Below, in pieces: positions 1 to 11,779 of a DNA stretch of 64,000 nt (positions are counted from its first letter, which is position 1; the number at the start of each line of letters is the position of its first letter). The notes beneath the pieces are model-generated. The model ran no database searches. It was not told where the DNA came from and saw nothing but the letters and a program-made list of their open reading frames with translations. This DNA is from Nephrocerus scutellatus. Taxonomy: Eukaryota; Arthropoda; Insecta; Diptera; Pipunculidae. Location: assembly GCA_947095585.1 (NCBI GenBank), contig OX352765.1:26752254-26816253 (forward strand). Reading direction: 5' to 3'. The position numbers and the translations under genes are program-made.

Positions 1-639
1 GGTTTAGAAATTAATTAATAAAAAATAAGATCATAGTAAACCAGATAGAAAAAGAACAACTAAAATTGTACAACCTTTGCAGTTGGAAGAGTCGCAAAAG
101 TTTTCTAAGAGGCAAATAGCAACTGACATGTGAACAAAGCATACGGTCATTGAGATCCAAGATCCAAAAACGAATAAAGCTCTTTATGAAATGAAAAGAG
201 CCAACTTAAACAAGAAGGACAAAATTATCTGATAAACATAAACGTATAATCCGAGAATTCTGCGGTGTTCCTCTAGGTCGATGCTAAGATCTCTGCTTTT
301 TCGCCTTTGATGACAATCATTTCGTAATTAAAACGAGCTTTATTTGCTTTTTAATAAAATGCGAAGACCAAGAAACTAATAAAATTATTAATTCCGATAA
401 CACCAAATGATTTGGGTTAACAGAGCGGACATTAATACATTGGTTGGCGTGGTTTTTAAAATATGAAAAAAATATTTACTAGTCTTCTAGTTTTCTTGCT
501 TTCTTAGAAGCTCCAGTAGCTTAGTAGATTCGTCTCATCATTCTCTATATTAACTTTGCGTCTGAAATGAAACATATCGTACAGAGGACGATACGATGAG
601 AATTGGGGGTGTGTACAAGCTACTTGCACCGTGACCCAC
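1..639. other. No gene recognised; AT-rich spacer
   Basis: Stops occur in all frames and no protein motif is readable. A 20-bp stretch around 541 (TTCTCTATATTAACT plus a few bases) resembles the edge of family C seen near 30,065 and 44,880, but the match is too short to assign. Confidence 0.5.
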
Positions 640-900
640 ATCGGTCTATTGAGCCCCCTATTCTTTGAGCCCATAAATCTTTTAGTCTCTTGATAAACTG
701 TGATGTTATTTGGCTGGAATTTGTTGGTAGTCTTCTACCCTTGTAGCTATTTTGCACATAATGTTTATTCTGGGCAATCTGCTAGGAGGTGTTCCATTGT
801 CTCCTCTTATTTATTGTAGTATGTCAAGTCTCATCATTGCTGATTCCTATTTTGTATAAATGATAATTACGAGTAAAGTGTCCTGTTAGTGCTCCACATT
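640..900 (-). pseudogene. 3' end of an RNase H-bearing LINE (I/LOA/R1 type), C-terminal pol fragment
   Basis: Read on the minus strand from 900 downward, the sequence gives a frame with ALTGHF followed by YHLYKIGIS. After a frameshift it gives EETMEHLLADCPE. That order (a 'TGH' segment, then an acidic stretch, then HLL.DCP) is the familiar C-terminal cysteine/histidine region of LINE pol proteins that carry RNase H. The knuckle cysteines just before EETMEH are lost to stops. The rest of the pol is missing, so this is a 5'-truncated dead copy. It abuts another LINE end in the opposite orientation at about 898. The clade call (I, LOA or R1) is inferred from the motif only. Confidence 0.6.
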
Positions 901-1290
901 AGATGTTTGACATCTCTAAACAAAGTGCACATAAGCGCTACGATAGGTGTAATTACTGGGCACTGTCTTATAGGAAAGAATACAGCAAGGCTTGGTGTAT
1001 TTTTTAATGACTGCATGGACGAGAAAGAGGAAGAGACCATCCTTCTGCTCATGCACAGTTCTTTCTCTAAAGCGTAGGCTCCATTTGGGAGCTTTCTTTT
1101 ACAACGACCTTAAGGATTAATGAAGCACTGCCATCAAAAGTCTTCTACGCTTCATTCGGAGCTCCAACTGGTTCAATGAGTAGGGCGAGAAATGCTCTCG
1201 ATGTATGTGGTATCACAATGGACCATCTATTGGTCTAAGTGGGTAGGGTTCCTGCCGACAGCAACCCCAACCTAAACTAACCTAACTCTT
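898..1290 (+). pseudogene. 3' end of an RNase H-bearing LINE, same family as the copy at 50,170-51,895
   Basis: The plus frame gives TGHCLIG, then FFNDCMDEKEEET, then in other frames LGAFF and LLRFIRSSNWF before a stop. The better copy near 51,630-51,790 has CRSCMDEEEEE and ILRFIRSSNWFIE in the same order. After the stop both copies share a short 3' tail with GGTATCACAATGGACCAT and a terminal run of CTAAC units. This is therefore a 5'-truncated LINE end of about 390 bp with at least two frameshifts. The CCTAAC-like end is the LINE tail, not a telomere. Confidence 0.7.
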
Positions 1291-1745
1291 GATAGGGTTT
1301 TTGAAGTCGGTGTTGAGGTGGTCTTTTATATAAAATATTTTTATCAAAATTCTTTCGAACGATGAAATGAAATATAAAATGAACTGAGTTTCAGCTCTCA
1401 CACATTTTTCTCAAAATTAACTTGATTTTATTTAATCTTTGCATCTGTATCTCCGATTATAGATTTTTCATGAAAAATCTGAATTTTTTATGGGTTAGTT
1501 TTTTTAGTAAAATTCCCGTCCAGATTCTATTTATCTACCACTTTTATCAATCCCCACCTACTACAAGTGAATTTGCGGATAAATGCTATCCGCAGTTTTA
1601 AACGCACGGCTCTCAAAAATGTCACATAGTTTTGAATTCAGCCATGTTCCATTAACTTCGGATGTATTAAACCCGTGTTCTTTATAATTTTCGAAGTAGT
1701 AATAATTGAAGGGTATAAAGTAAAGAGTTGACATTAAATATTTAG
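1291..1745. other. No gene recognised
   Basis: AT-rich sequence between the LINE end and the RTE fragment. No coding motif or repeat shared with the rest of the window was seen. Confidence 0.5.
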
Positions 1746-3010
1746 TAAATAACGATGCCGAACAAGCAGGTTTCCGCACTGGATCCTCCTATGTAGACCA
1801 TATAAACACCCTGCGGATCATTATTGAACAGTGCGTTGAATTCCGGTCACCACTGCACCTGCTGTTCATAGATTTTGAGAAGGCGTTTGTGTCAACAGAC
1901 AGTTCTTTTGACTCGCCTTGTACAGGAGAGGTATACCCATTAAACTTATAGCTATTATTAAAGAAACTAATGATGGCTCTAAATGATATGTGCTGCATAG
2001 AGGAAAGCTGTCAGATGAATTCGAGATCCTAAGTGGGGTACAACAAGGTTGGACTCTATCGCCTATAACTACTATGTTGGTAAATAGCGATGTACTTCGC
2101 GCAGCTTTATCTATTGGAAATGGAGTAATTCGTTTGACTCTTACATCTCAACTGAAACATCTGGACTACGCTTTTGTTTACTCTCACACAGGATAATGGA
2201 GCTGCACCAAATGACAACAAATGTGGAAAGGGAGGAAAATGTTGCGGGTTTGAAGATTGATACTGCCAAAACCTAAATCATCAACCTCGGCACTAACTCA
2301 GTAACTCAAGTAAACATTGCTGGACCGCCGGTAGAGAGAGTAGAGAGTTTCCAATATTTTGGGAGTATTGTCTCGACCGAAGGTGGAACACAACAGGACA
2401 TTGTCAACCGAATTGGCAAAGCAAAATCAGTGTTTGGGATGATGTCCATGATATGGCGAAGCAATGCGATCAGCTTAAACACGAAGCTGCGACTGTTCCG
2501 TTCAAATGTTGAACCTGTGCTGTTGTATAGGTGCAGTACTTGGAAGGTGACCGCTACTATCACAAGATTACAAACGTTCGTAAACAGGTGCCTACGGAAC
2601 ATCTTAAGGGTTTTCTGGCCTAACCGTATCTCTAACGAACATCTTTACCATAGAACGGGTCAAGAACCAATAGGCACAACCATCAAACGACGGAAGTGGC
2701 CGTGGATTGGTCATACACTCCGACAGTTCCATGGAAAACTACGCAATGCAATGGAAAAAACTACGCAATGCAATGGAATCTATTATCTCAGGATGGTAGA
2801 AGAACGGGTATTCCGAGAAATACATGGCGCAGAACTGTTGGGGAGGAGTCACGGCAATTGGGGAAGAGTTGGAGAGGGCTGAAGCTCATTGCCAGGAACC
2901 GCACGCGGTGGCGCGTAGGCGTATTAGAGGCCCTAGAAGCCACAAGGGGATATGGGATATAACACACACAAATAACGTGCCAGCAGTAAAATTAACGAAA
3001 CGAGGGGACT
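1746..3010 (+). pseudogene. RTE-type LINE reverse transcriptase fragment (palm to C-terminus)
   Basis: The frame opens at AEQAGFRTGSS, continues to LLFIDFEKAF (about 1,861-1,890), the RT domain I-III region, and then GVQQGWTLSPI around 2,034-2,066. After frameshifts comes the thumb/C-terminal part in 2,430-2,882: MFGMMSMIWRS, LLYRCSTW, and the RRKWPWIGHTLR segment that is characteristic of RTE-clade pol C-termini. The YADD box region is degraded. Multiple stops and frame changes show it is dead. It is the same family as 61,060-62,600 on the other strand; the two share most of the QAGFRTGSS...FIDFEKAF stretch. A 22-bp direct duplication lies at 2,735-2,776. The endonuclease half is absent, so it is 5'-truncated. 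Confidence 0.8.
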
Positions 3011-5075
3011 AAATTCATGTATGAACAGTCTGGTGTATTCAGCGAGTGATTTTTCCAATTGAATCAAAGTCGTTTTCGGTTTCATGTTTTTTTTTCGAAC
3101 GCCTTCTTTCATTTTTTTATTTCTGTGCCAACTGATACTAAAAAGCTATCAAATATGGAGAAGAGTCGTTGTTGGCCCCAAAGTTTCTAAAGTTTTAAAC
3201 CAACTTATGTTGCCTCGGATGGATAGTCATACCTATATCAGACGGCTAATCTAGTTCAGTAAAAAACGACACGTACTCACTCGTATCTCCGAACAAACTC
3301 GTATTAGAAAACCTAACACATTAGCAACTGCCATGTGAAGATTAATAAAAAAAAAAGATGAGCGGAAATATTGGACTCAGCCATGAGATAAATGAATAAA
3401 TTGTGTTCGCTTGACGAAGATCTGTGAAAAATCCGTTTTATCCCAAAATATTACCAACTCATACTCAATCCATTAATCAAAGTTTTTGTGCACCACAAGC
3501 AAACGACAACATCATTCACATGTCGTAGTATTTCATTTCGTGTAAAACAAGTTATGCATATTTACAGGTGGTGTCTGCAGGATGACTGATGGAAATGTAA
3601 GCATCGTAAGGTGTACGGAAGGACATTTTAGGAACTGTTAAAAAGTGTTCCAACTGCATCACATTTTCAGTGATTTTCACAGTTTTGTTGAACAATGGCG
3701 CTTGGTCTCTGCAATGTGCTGTGTGTTATGTGGTTGCAGCTATAAAAACACAAAAACACATCCACCTGACTGAATTACGTTAAAACATTTCCATTGAATG
3801 TGGAAACTTGTCGTCCTTTTTGTTATACTTGGATTTTGGTCAACGGAGCGCCAATGGACACCAGCTGTGAATGATTTTCCAGATCCTACTACGTCAGAAT
3901 CGTAGAACATATGTGCACTTGATGAGAATTCTGACAATTCTAAATATTCGTTGATGTTGAAATGTGTTCCGTTCAGTCATGAGTTGCAAATAATTCAATT
4001 TGCTAAACTGGACATATCAGTTATTTTGGATGCCAAATTGCTGGTACAGAGTGACTAATATTTAATTTTCTTATCGTGTACAAATCCCTATCCCTATGTT
4101 ACGGGGGGGGGGATAAAGTATCTGATCACCTTTATAGCTTCCGTTTAAATACGAGTACATATATGCGAGAAATTGCCTTGAACACTTGATCCTTGAACAA
4201 TTTGCATATCCTATTCTCAACAATCTCAATGCTCTCTGAAATAAATACAAAAAACAATTAATATAAAATAAGAAATATACACATAACTACTTCTTGCCTC
4301 TGTTCCACATAAATTAAAAGCAACCGTTGACTAAGACTCATTTTGCTGCGAGGGAACATTTGCAAAGTAGCCTCAGTGGATTTGCTTTTGTTCTCAGCAC
4401 GGCGGGGCGGTGCCATATACGAGAATAAACCGAAAAACTGATGGCTCATTACATTGAATAATTTATCAATGCATAAGCATATAAAACTGTACATAAATTT
4501 TACACAGCAGCACTTGGTAATGTGATTCGGCGGCAACAATGTGACTGCTGCTCCTACCAAATGGACTATGAATAAGAATCAACATTATGGTCAGCTCAGG
4601 CAAGCTCAGGATGTGCACGCGTCCAAACAATGTGCAAGAAAATTGATCGCAAATGAAATTGCTTTCTGACGTTAAAGTTATGAGTTTCTCATGAATGAGT
4701 GAGCGCCACGTAAAACTCTCCTCATGCTGGAGGCATACTATCTTTGGGGGTGTGTGTATGGGCGAGTTTATTGCATATTGGATATAAAGGACCATTACGG
4801 TATAATGAAATACAAAGAACAAAGGAACAGGATTTATAATATTTTTTCGATTTACTCATGTAATTACCAGCTTTTCGTCATATCATATCGTTCTCGTTCG
4901 TATTTGTATATTGCCAAAGAAGTAACCTATCACGACAAAGGGAAAAATCGTATTTCCCTCATTTAAGTACCTACATCAAAGTGAGTGCAATTAATGCATG
5001 ATTGGTGAGACTCGTTGGTTTGGTTTGGGTTTTTTTTCTTTCATAAATTTACCCTTATTTAATGGAAAAGAGATC
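3011..5075. other. No gene recognised; long AT-rich interval
   Basis: About 2 kb without recognisable protein or RNA motifs on either strand. Short open frames here have no family features. A run of G at 4,104-4,112 is the only low-complexity tract of note. Confidence 0.5.
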
Positions 5076-6200
5076 ATTAATAAAACTGATAAAGAGTGTC
5101 GGGAGACAAAACAGTGCCCTGTGGAATGCCAGCATTTTTGTTATGTATTTTATACTTGAAACCGCCCAACTTGAATTGAGCGGTCCAGAAGATAGCTTCT
5201 AATCCAATGAAGCAGTTTTTCATCGACAAAAGAGCTTGATGGAAAACTCTGTCAAATGCCTTGGAACTAACTTGGGCAACAGCTTTGCTTTCACCAAATA
5301 GATGCAAAGACTGGTTCCATTGTTCGGTGAGATATACCATAAAATCACCAGTAGATTCGTACTGCCGGTCACTAACAATTTCGAAGAAGTGGATGACGGC
5401 TCGCCATTTTTGTGTATGGACTGGACAAAGGCTGTTTTCCAACTTCTCGGAAAGATTCCAGAAGAACACGATAGATAAAAAAGCTTATGAAATGGTAACG
5501 TCAGCTTAGAAGAACACCACTTCAGAACTATTGAGAAAATACCCTCTGGCCAAGCGGATTTGTGAGTACTGAGATCGTTTAAAACCCTAGCAACTGCACG
5601 ACTACGAATGTAAGTCTGTCCCATGGATTGTTCTATAAACGGAGGTGCAGTCGGCAGCAACGCACAATCTGGAAGCAAACCTTTTAAATACTAGAAGCCT
5701 GTTTACATTTCGAGTCATAACATTCATCTTCCTTAGGTTTGACAGACTTATTCTTGAAAGGGATAAAGTCTCTTATACCAATAAAAATGATGTTTGTGAT
5801 CGCATCAGCGGCGGCATCACGTTGATATCGTACGTGATAGTTGGCAGTTGGCTTTCTCGTATTGCCATACTGTTTTTTTCGCGTTTTTCAGGTATTCGTG
5901 TAGGCTCATTTACAAGATGAGTAAGCCTATTAATCTCAGCGAATATCTCGACACACCTGCGTTCGGGTATTAAATGACCAGAATGGCGAAGCCACCTATA
6001 ATTGTGTACATTGAAATCGCCCTCAATAACGATTTCTGTGTAATTTTGATATTTTGTGACAATTCCTGAAACTGATTTAAGCAGTGCTTTAAACAACTCT
6101 TTATAGGTTTAATTACTGTCTTAGTTTGGACTTCACTTTCATCCATATGAAATTAAATTCTGGATTAGAACATTGGCTGAATTGAGTTAGAAGTTGAAAA
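5076..6200 (-). pseudogene. Jockey-group LINE: endonuclease and reverse transcriptase remnants
   Basis: Read from 6,200 downward. An apurinic-type endonuclease fragment contains GDFNVHN (6,021-6,001), NRLTHLVNEPTRIPE and a decayed SDH-like end near 5,780. After a stretch of stops, RT motifs follow: KNGEPSSTSS, SSKAFDRVFHQALLS (about 5,268-5,224), a D-to-S change at the start of the first catalytic motif, and AGIPQGTVLSP (about 5,133-5,101). The copy ends just before the YADD box. The order EN then RT and the motif wording fit Jockey-group non-LTR elements. Several frame changes show it is inactive. RT thumb and 3' end are missing, so this copy is 3'-truncated or interrupted at about 5,076. 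Confidence 0.75.
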
Positions 6201-6480
6201 GCAACATCACTACGGCCATAAATCGCAAGTTCGCGGTGGGGGAAAATTAAGGGCATTTAGATATACCCTGTCCAGATGGATCAACACACATTTGCCTCTC
6301 TGATAACTCTTCATGAGATAAAACACAGTTTTTACAACTAATTTTTATTTTATTTATACGATAAATAATCAATATTGAAACAATTAATTTGGCTTCTAAC
6401 TTTACGATTAATCGGCTTAACTTTTTACAAAAAAAAATAAAATATAACGTGACTCGTTCATTCAACTGACAAAAAGGAAG

Positions 6481-7055
6481 TAAGCATAAAAAGCAAGTAA
6501 ATGTAAAAAAACTTCGTTTTTCGGGTACAAAGTTTTATATATACATCAAAAAACGCCACACAGTCCTTTATTATTTGGTAATAATCGCCAAAATATCTGT
6601 CTTTGAGGTCGGAGCTATTTCAAGGAATTTTCTTTTTTCCACGCTTAACACGCGACACGCGACTCGCATCAAAAGCGGGATATTAAAATGGGCCCAATGT
6701 ACATTGAGCCACTCATCCCTCTAGGTCGTGCGAAAGGTGGTTAAAAGGGACCTCAAAAAACCAGAAAATGACGCGAGTTCAAACCATCTCACGTGCCACA
6801 CGCGAAACGTGACACGCATCATACGTGGAATATGAAAAATACTCACAAAATTTAAACTCTAAAAGTACCTAAAGTCGTAAAAAAATTTCAACCCATCACA
6901 CGCGACACCCGTCATCCAAGGAATATAAAAAATGCTATTTTGGACTTAGACACCCACAAAATTTAAGCTCTCTAGGTCTTGTGCAAGGTGGTAAAAAGGA
7001 CCTCAAAGTGGTCAAAAATACAGACAAAAAGGGGTCAAGTCAAGTTAAATAAAAG
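6481..7055 (-). repeat. Unclassified interspersed repeat, family B (copy 1)
   Basis: Shares blocks with 37,753-38,310 (opposite strand) and 49,920-50,165. These include an ATTACCAAATAATA block next to CCTCAAA-ACAGATA, a poly-A/T-flanked TTCG-TTTTTCGGG edge, and internal units around AAATTTTGTGAG and GCGTGTGATG. The internal unit recurs two to three times within this copy with CG-rich words such as ACACGCGACACGCGACTCG. No coding capacity seen. Ends are approximate. Confidence 0.6.
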
Positions 7056-8580
7056 TTTTTAATAAAAAATATTTCGACAGCAAATAAAAAAGTTCAGTTA
7101 GTTATGCCCAGTTCGAGTGCTCGTATATTTCGCTAATTTTTTACGCCCAGATCGTGTGATATGACATTAATAATTATTATTGTTGGTAATAATTTATTTG
7201 TTAATTTAGAGTTAATTTAAGTTCATATCGCGGCACAATCGCACACCACCATAAAGGAAAGTTTTGTAGAAGTGCTAAGATTTTGAGAAATAATAAATAA
7301 TGATGGGAAAACAAACTTTTACGCTGAGTCCACTAATCTTCAAGTTTTATATTATTTTTATATATACTTATAATACTATTGGTATTATTTAAATTATTTA
7401 AGCTATACATATATATGCTCTATTTGCCACATCAAACGGAATGCGATTTTCAAATTATCAAAGGAGCTTTGACATACAAACACATTAAAAAGCAATTAGC
7501 AGAGTACAAAGTTAAATGCCAAGTACACACAAAGCACGACTGCACTTATGTACAGAGAACATCCAGTTTCTGGTCAAATGCACAATATTTCTTTGAAAGT
7601 TACGAGTATTATAACACAGTTGGCCACAATCGGGACACACACCAATATACATTTATCCATTTATTTAAATTCAACACAGAACTACATGCGAGGCAACTGC
7701 TATCTTGAAGTGCCCTCAGTTTGGACCTCAAACCTCAAAAGCTGGAAATAAACCCAAAGCAAAGAAATTAATGTATTCATGCGTGGATACGAGTGAATTG
7801 ATAATGACAGTTAACAACACATACACAACAACACACTTAAGAAGAAACTACAAAATAAATATCAGTATAAAAACTGAACACTTTCTAACAAGAGTGAGGA
7901 ATCAGATGATTGCTAAGTTAATTGGGCAAATTGCACATCACATTTTGCTGTAGAAAAAATGCGCCCATTATTTGACAAAAATTGAATTCTTTCTAGTTGT
8001 GTGTCCGTCTTTTATTTTCTCAGCCTGTCTTTCAGTCCTGTTATTGAAGCAAAAACAATTTGATGCCATATTTAGAAAAAGAACGCGACTCAATTCCCTT
8101 TTAAGAAATGAGAAAACCCATAGTGGAGCAATAATTTCGGAACAGTATTAACAATTTTTGGAGGCACCGAGAAGAAAACATTATAAAGTCTGATTTAAAG
8201 CCGAAAATAAATCGACTTTATAAGCCTCGTAATATTCTTAATATGCCGGAATTGAAGATACAAATTGCTTCAAGGTATCTCATTTCTCGGGCGAGAGTTG
8301 ATAGCAGAACGACACCAAACGTCAACAACAACTTTGTTGTTGGCGATGGCGTCGAGAAGCTCAAACTCATTGAATCTCATTTTGAAATGGTGCACCAAAT
8401 AGGAAGTCTCCCAAGTAGTTCTGCAGATATGGTAAACGAGAAATAGCACGGATTTCATAATCTCCACGGATTTCTCGGAAGCTCTTGTACTCTTCTCAGA
8501 TGACATGCAAGCAGACGAAATAACGCAAGACCAAACAAAAGAAGAAAAAAAAACACTTGGAGTCTTTCGGAGTGTCCAGA
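7056..8580. other. No gene recognised
   Basis: AT-rich interval. The short open frames at 7,379-7,953 and 8,243-8,446 have biased composition and no recognisable motif, signal peptide or domain; I regard them as chance. Confidence 0.45.
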
Positions 8581-8584
8581 ATCG

Positions 8585-8965
8585 ATAATGTTATTCTAGA
8601 TCTTACTAGGACCCATTTCGCTCAGTCAGCAAACGACTTAATTTCGGGAGCCTTTTACCCTTGTCCTCAGTACTTCGAGAGAGCACTGGAGAATGGATTG
8701 ATACCACCAGAGGCATTCTTGTAGTTGGATTCACTAGGCTATTTGTCGGACACGTGCAATGTGCCCGTAAGAAGGGCAACGGAAAAACGCACTTGACATG
8801 CTTAAATGAATTTAACTGGAGATACTGCAGTAACATACATGAACGAGACCGTAATAAAAAAATGCAAATTAGATTGATTGAGGTGAGGCTGAAATTTAAC
8901 CCTAAGGATAAACGGGGCAGTGTCAGCACAACGGGTATCATGGATTTGTCATATTGGCAGCTCTA
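8585..8965 (+). other. Unrecognised short coding-like stretch
   Basis: Two overlapping plus frames (one reading HFAQSAND...YPCPQYFERALENG from about 8,610, another open 8,661-8,966) look more protein-like than their surroundings. I do not recognise the family. There is no upstream exon, splice context or partner that I can defend. It could be a decayed TE or pseudogene piece, or chance. Confidence 0.2.
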
Positions 8966-9081
8966 ATTAATTCTATAGTACGTATACTCGTTGATATTCT
9001 GGAGTCTTTAGCTGCCTGAAAAAATTCATAAAAACATAAGATTTGTAAAAGCAATTTCTATGGTGACCCCTTGACCTGCCA

Positions 9082-9140
9082 TTTCTGTCATATTTTGGGA
9101 TCAGGGATCAGACTCCACCACTTCCAAAATATGACAGAAA
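9082..9140. repeat. Perfect 17-bp inverted repeat with 25-nt loop
   Basis: TTTCTGTCATATTTTGG at 9,082-9,098 is exactly complementary to CCAAAATATGACAGAAA at 9,124-9,140. The pair is flanked by CCTGC on both sides (near 9,075 and 9,141). It may be the remnant of a very small inverted-repeat element, or a cruciform-forming palindrome. Confidence 0.6.
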
Positions 9141-10685
9141 CCTGCTCATTATTGTAGAAAAAGTTTGAACGTGATCTTTTGTAGGGTTTGACAGTCTATA
9201 GCAAACATACATTCATGCTTACATACAGGGTTAAACTATAATTGTATATATTATAGTCTAGCTAAACGAAAAATAAAGAAATTTTAAAATAAGATCCCTA
9301 CAATTCCCACAGAAAAAATTTTTCCAGATAAAAAATCAAAAGTTACAATTGCACGATTGAGCATAATCGGCCTGACGAGGTAAACGCGTTCAAGAGAGTA
9401 TTTCTTACTTTTATTCTTTGAATTAAAATACGATTTACAAAAATATTATAATTATTTACTATATATTTTTTAAATTATATCAGAAGCTAATGCGGACATT
9501 AACAGTTAAAGTTACGGACAGAGTCATTTACAAGCAAAAAGGACAGTTCTATGCAATAAGTTTACAAGTACAGTAAAGCCGTTGTGTCGCTGTGAATATC
9601 TCTATCGAGTTCCTACTTAATTAAATACACTGGTACATGGTATGTAAAGCCCACCACATTTAATGTACATACTATTGCCGTAACAACAGCTGCCCGCCTT
9701 CTCTTAATTAAGTGATAATGGGTGATTGCGTTGACTACAAAATCATCAAAATTGTTAAATGATACGAAACTGATTTTGTGGGTTCTGCGGTTTAGAAATC
9801 CGCGACACACGTATACATGAAGGATGTAATAATAAAAGTGATTGGAGCGATTAATGGTACTGTTGCACGCAACAAGCATTTTACGTGTGAAATTGCGATT
9901 ATCTATCTTATGTCAAATTTTATTTTTCATAAACAGTATTAAAAATATCCTTTGTATACAGGAAGTTAATTGCAATGTCGCTTAAATTACTGAATAATCC
10001 AAAGTTGAATCATTATACAAAAAATGTGAAAGAACGCACACAGTTGTAGAATTTAACACATTAGATATTCAGACAGTTCTTAATTCAAACTAACGTCCTG
10101 GCAAACATTCACTCAACTCTTAAAACTTTATTGATTAAAACTAATCCTTTAGCGTAAAGAAATTGAAACTTTTCGACCGAACGACGCGTTGGAAACGCAT
10201 GTATACGTTTAAATCATTTAAATCAGAGAGAATTGGAGAACCGGAAAATTTCCAACAACCACAATTATTCAATTCTGACGACAACCGCCTGCCAGCTTAA
10301 GTGGGAATTATATCCTGAAACTTCAGCGGTTAACTCACCGCATCATACCTTCTTCCTATATGCAGATTCCAATTTTAAACTATTTACGCACAGAATTAAC
10401 CGTCAAATATGTGGCCTTGCAGCTTGTAAAGTTTTTGGTTAGCGATGCTCATGGGCTGAGTGCAAACACAAGATATTAGCAGCTTAGTATTATTTGCTGA
10501 ACATACAAAATGATATCTTGCTGAGACTTAAGCGTCGATAGAACGGTGGGATATTTCAAAACTAATTACAAATATATTTTAATTATACTTTCGAGAATTT
10601 TTTATGAAACATTATATATATAGCTAATTTTATGCTAAACATTAACCAATTCGGGCGCGTCCGCTACCCTTAGCAAAGGATTCGC
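9141..10685. other. No gene recognised
   Basis: AT-rich spacer. The words GGGCGCGTCCGCTACCC near 10,652 resemble GGGCGCTTCGCTACCC near 47,326, a short GC-rich motif that could mark the edge of an unresolved repeat. Confidence 0.4.
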
Positions 10686-10689
10686 TGAA

Positions 10690-11735
10690 GACAACATAAC
10701 CCTTTGCCTCATCGAAGAAACTTAGGTTATTATCGGACAAATCAAAGGTCTATGGAATATATGGCAAGTAAGTTAATCTTTAAATGCAGGAAGCCAGTGC
10801 CAAGGGCGGCCTGCTTAATCAGCACAAATATTAAATTTCTTCCAATTCCAGAATTCATGACGAAGGACCTGATGGCACACTTTGTAAAGATTCTGGACGA
10901 GAGGGGATCTAATAACGCCACGGCATACTTCCCCGGCGATGACGACAACATTCCGCCCATCGCTCGTACAATACTGCCAGGAAAACAACCGACATTTATA
11001 ATAGGCTGTGAAGCAAATGCGCATCACGTTGCCTGCGGCAGTAGTGACATCAACAGAAGGTGTGAGTCTCTTTTAGAATAGCTCATTAGTAGTAATGTAG
11101 AAATAGTAAGTACAAGCTCGAAACACACATTCATAAATGTGATTCGCGAAGAGCTACTTGACCTCACATTTGCCAGTCCATTTTTATCTAGTATTGTCGA
11201 AAACTGGCTTGTGTCCGATGAAGACTTTTTGTCTGACCATCAACACATCAGGGTTGATGTGGCACATCCGTCTTTAAGATACGATCCCAAGTCTACGGAC
11301 TGGAATCTTTATAGGGGACTTCTCCTCTCCAAGATAGATATGCTTCCTGGACCTAGAAGAGGTAGTTTATCAGTTAAATGACGTGTTGTTTACCTGCTAC
11401 TATGGCAGCTGTGTCCCAAAATCATTTCGAGCAAACGTTATGATCGTAGAATGTCCGGCTGGCCAAACTAAGAAAGAAAGTTAGAAAGCTTTGTAACACT
11501 GCTAAACGCATGAAGAGCTGGGATGAATATATTTTCGCCCTTACGGAGACGATCAAAATGAGCTACATGGAGAAAATGCTGCGAAAACATTGCCAGTAGC
11601 GGCACGAATCCATAAGGCATCCGTCAAGGATCAGACAAATTGTGTAGACTTACTGACAGATAGTAACTACACGTCGGACCGTGAGGACACAATTCGAACG
11701 TTTCCCCGGTTCCCTAACAAAATTTAATAAGCAAA
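10690..11735 (+). pseudogene. LINE endonuclease domain (I/LOA/R1 type), truncated
   Basis: Successive plus frames give LCLIEE, then PRAACLIS, AYFPGDDDNIPP (near 10,922-10,957), IIGCEANAHHVACGSSDIN (11,000-11,055), REELLDLTFASPFLS (11,144-11,190) and SDEDFLSDHQHIRVD (11,214-11,260). These are the ordered motifs of the exonuclease/endonuclease/phosphatase-like domain used by RNase H-bearing LINEs: the asparagine of the AN-AHH motif, and SDH at the end. A decayed linker follows to about 11,730 with AARIHKASVKDQ. No RT follows; instead an unrelated LINE begins on the other strand. Stops and frame changes make it dead. Confidence 0.78.
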
Positions 11736-11779
11736 TCTTTCTTCTAGCTGAAAGTGGTTGAAGGTCGATCAATAAACAT

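Noticed and set aside
541..600. Third copy of repeat family C
   Set aside because: Only about 20 bp match the family edge; nothing of the rest of the repeat is present.
1270..1290. CCTAAC units as telomeric or subtelomeric repeats
   Set aside because: They form the 3' tail of a LINE and recur at the end of the related copy at about 51,880-51,893.
4104..4112. Poly-G run as a G-quadruplex element
   Set aside because: A single run of nine G cannot on its own form an intramolecular quadruplex.
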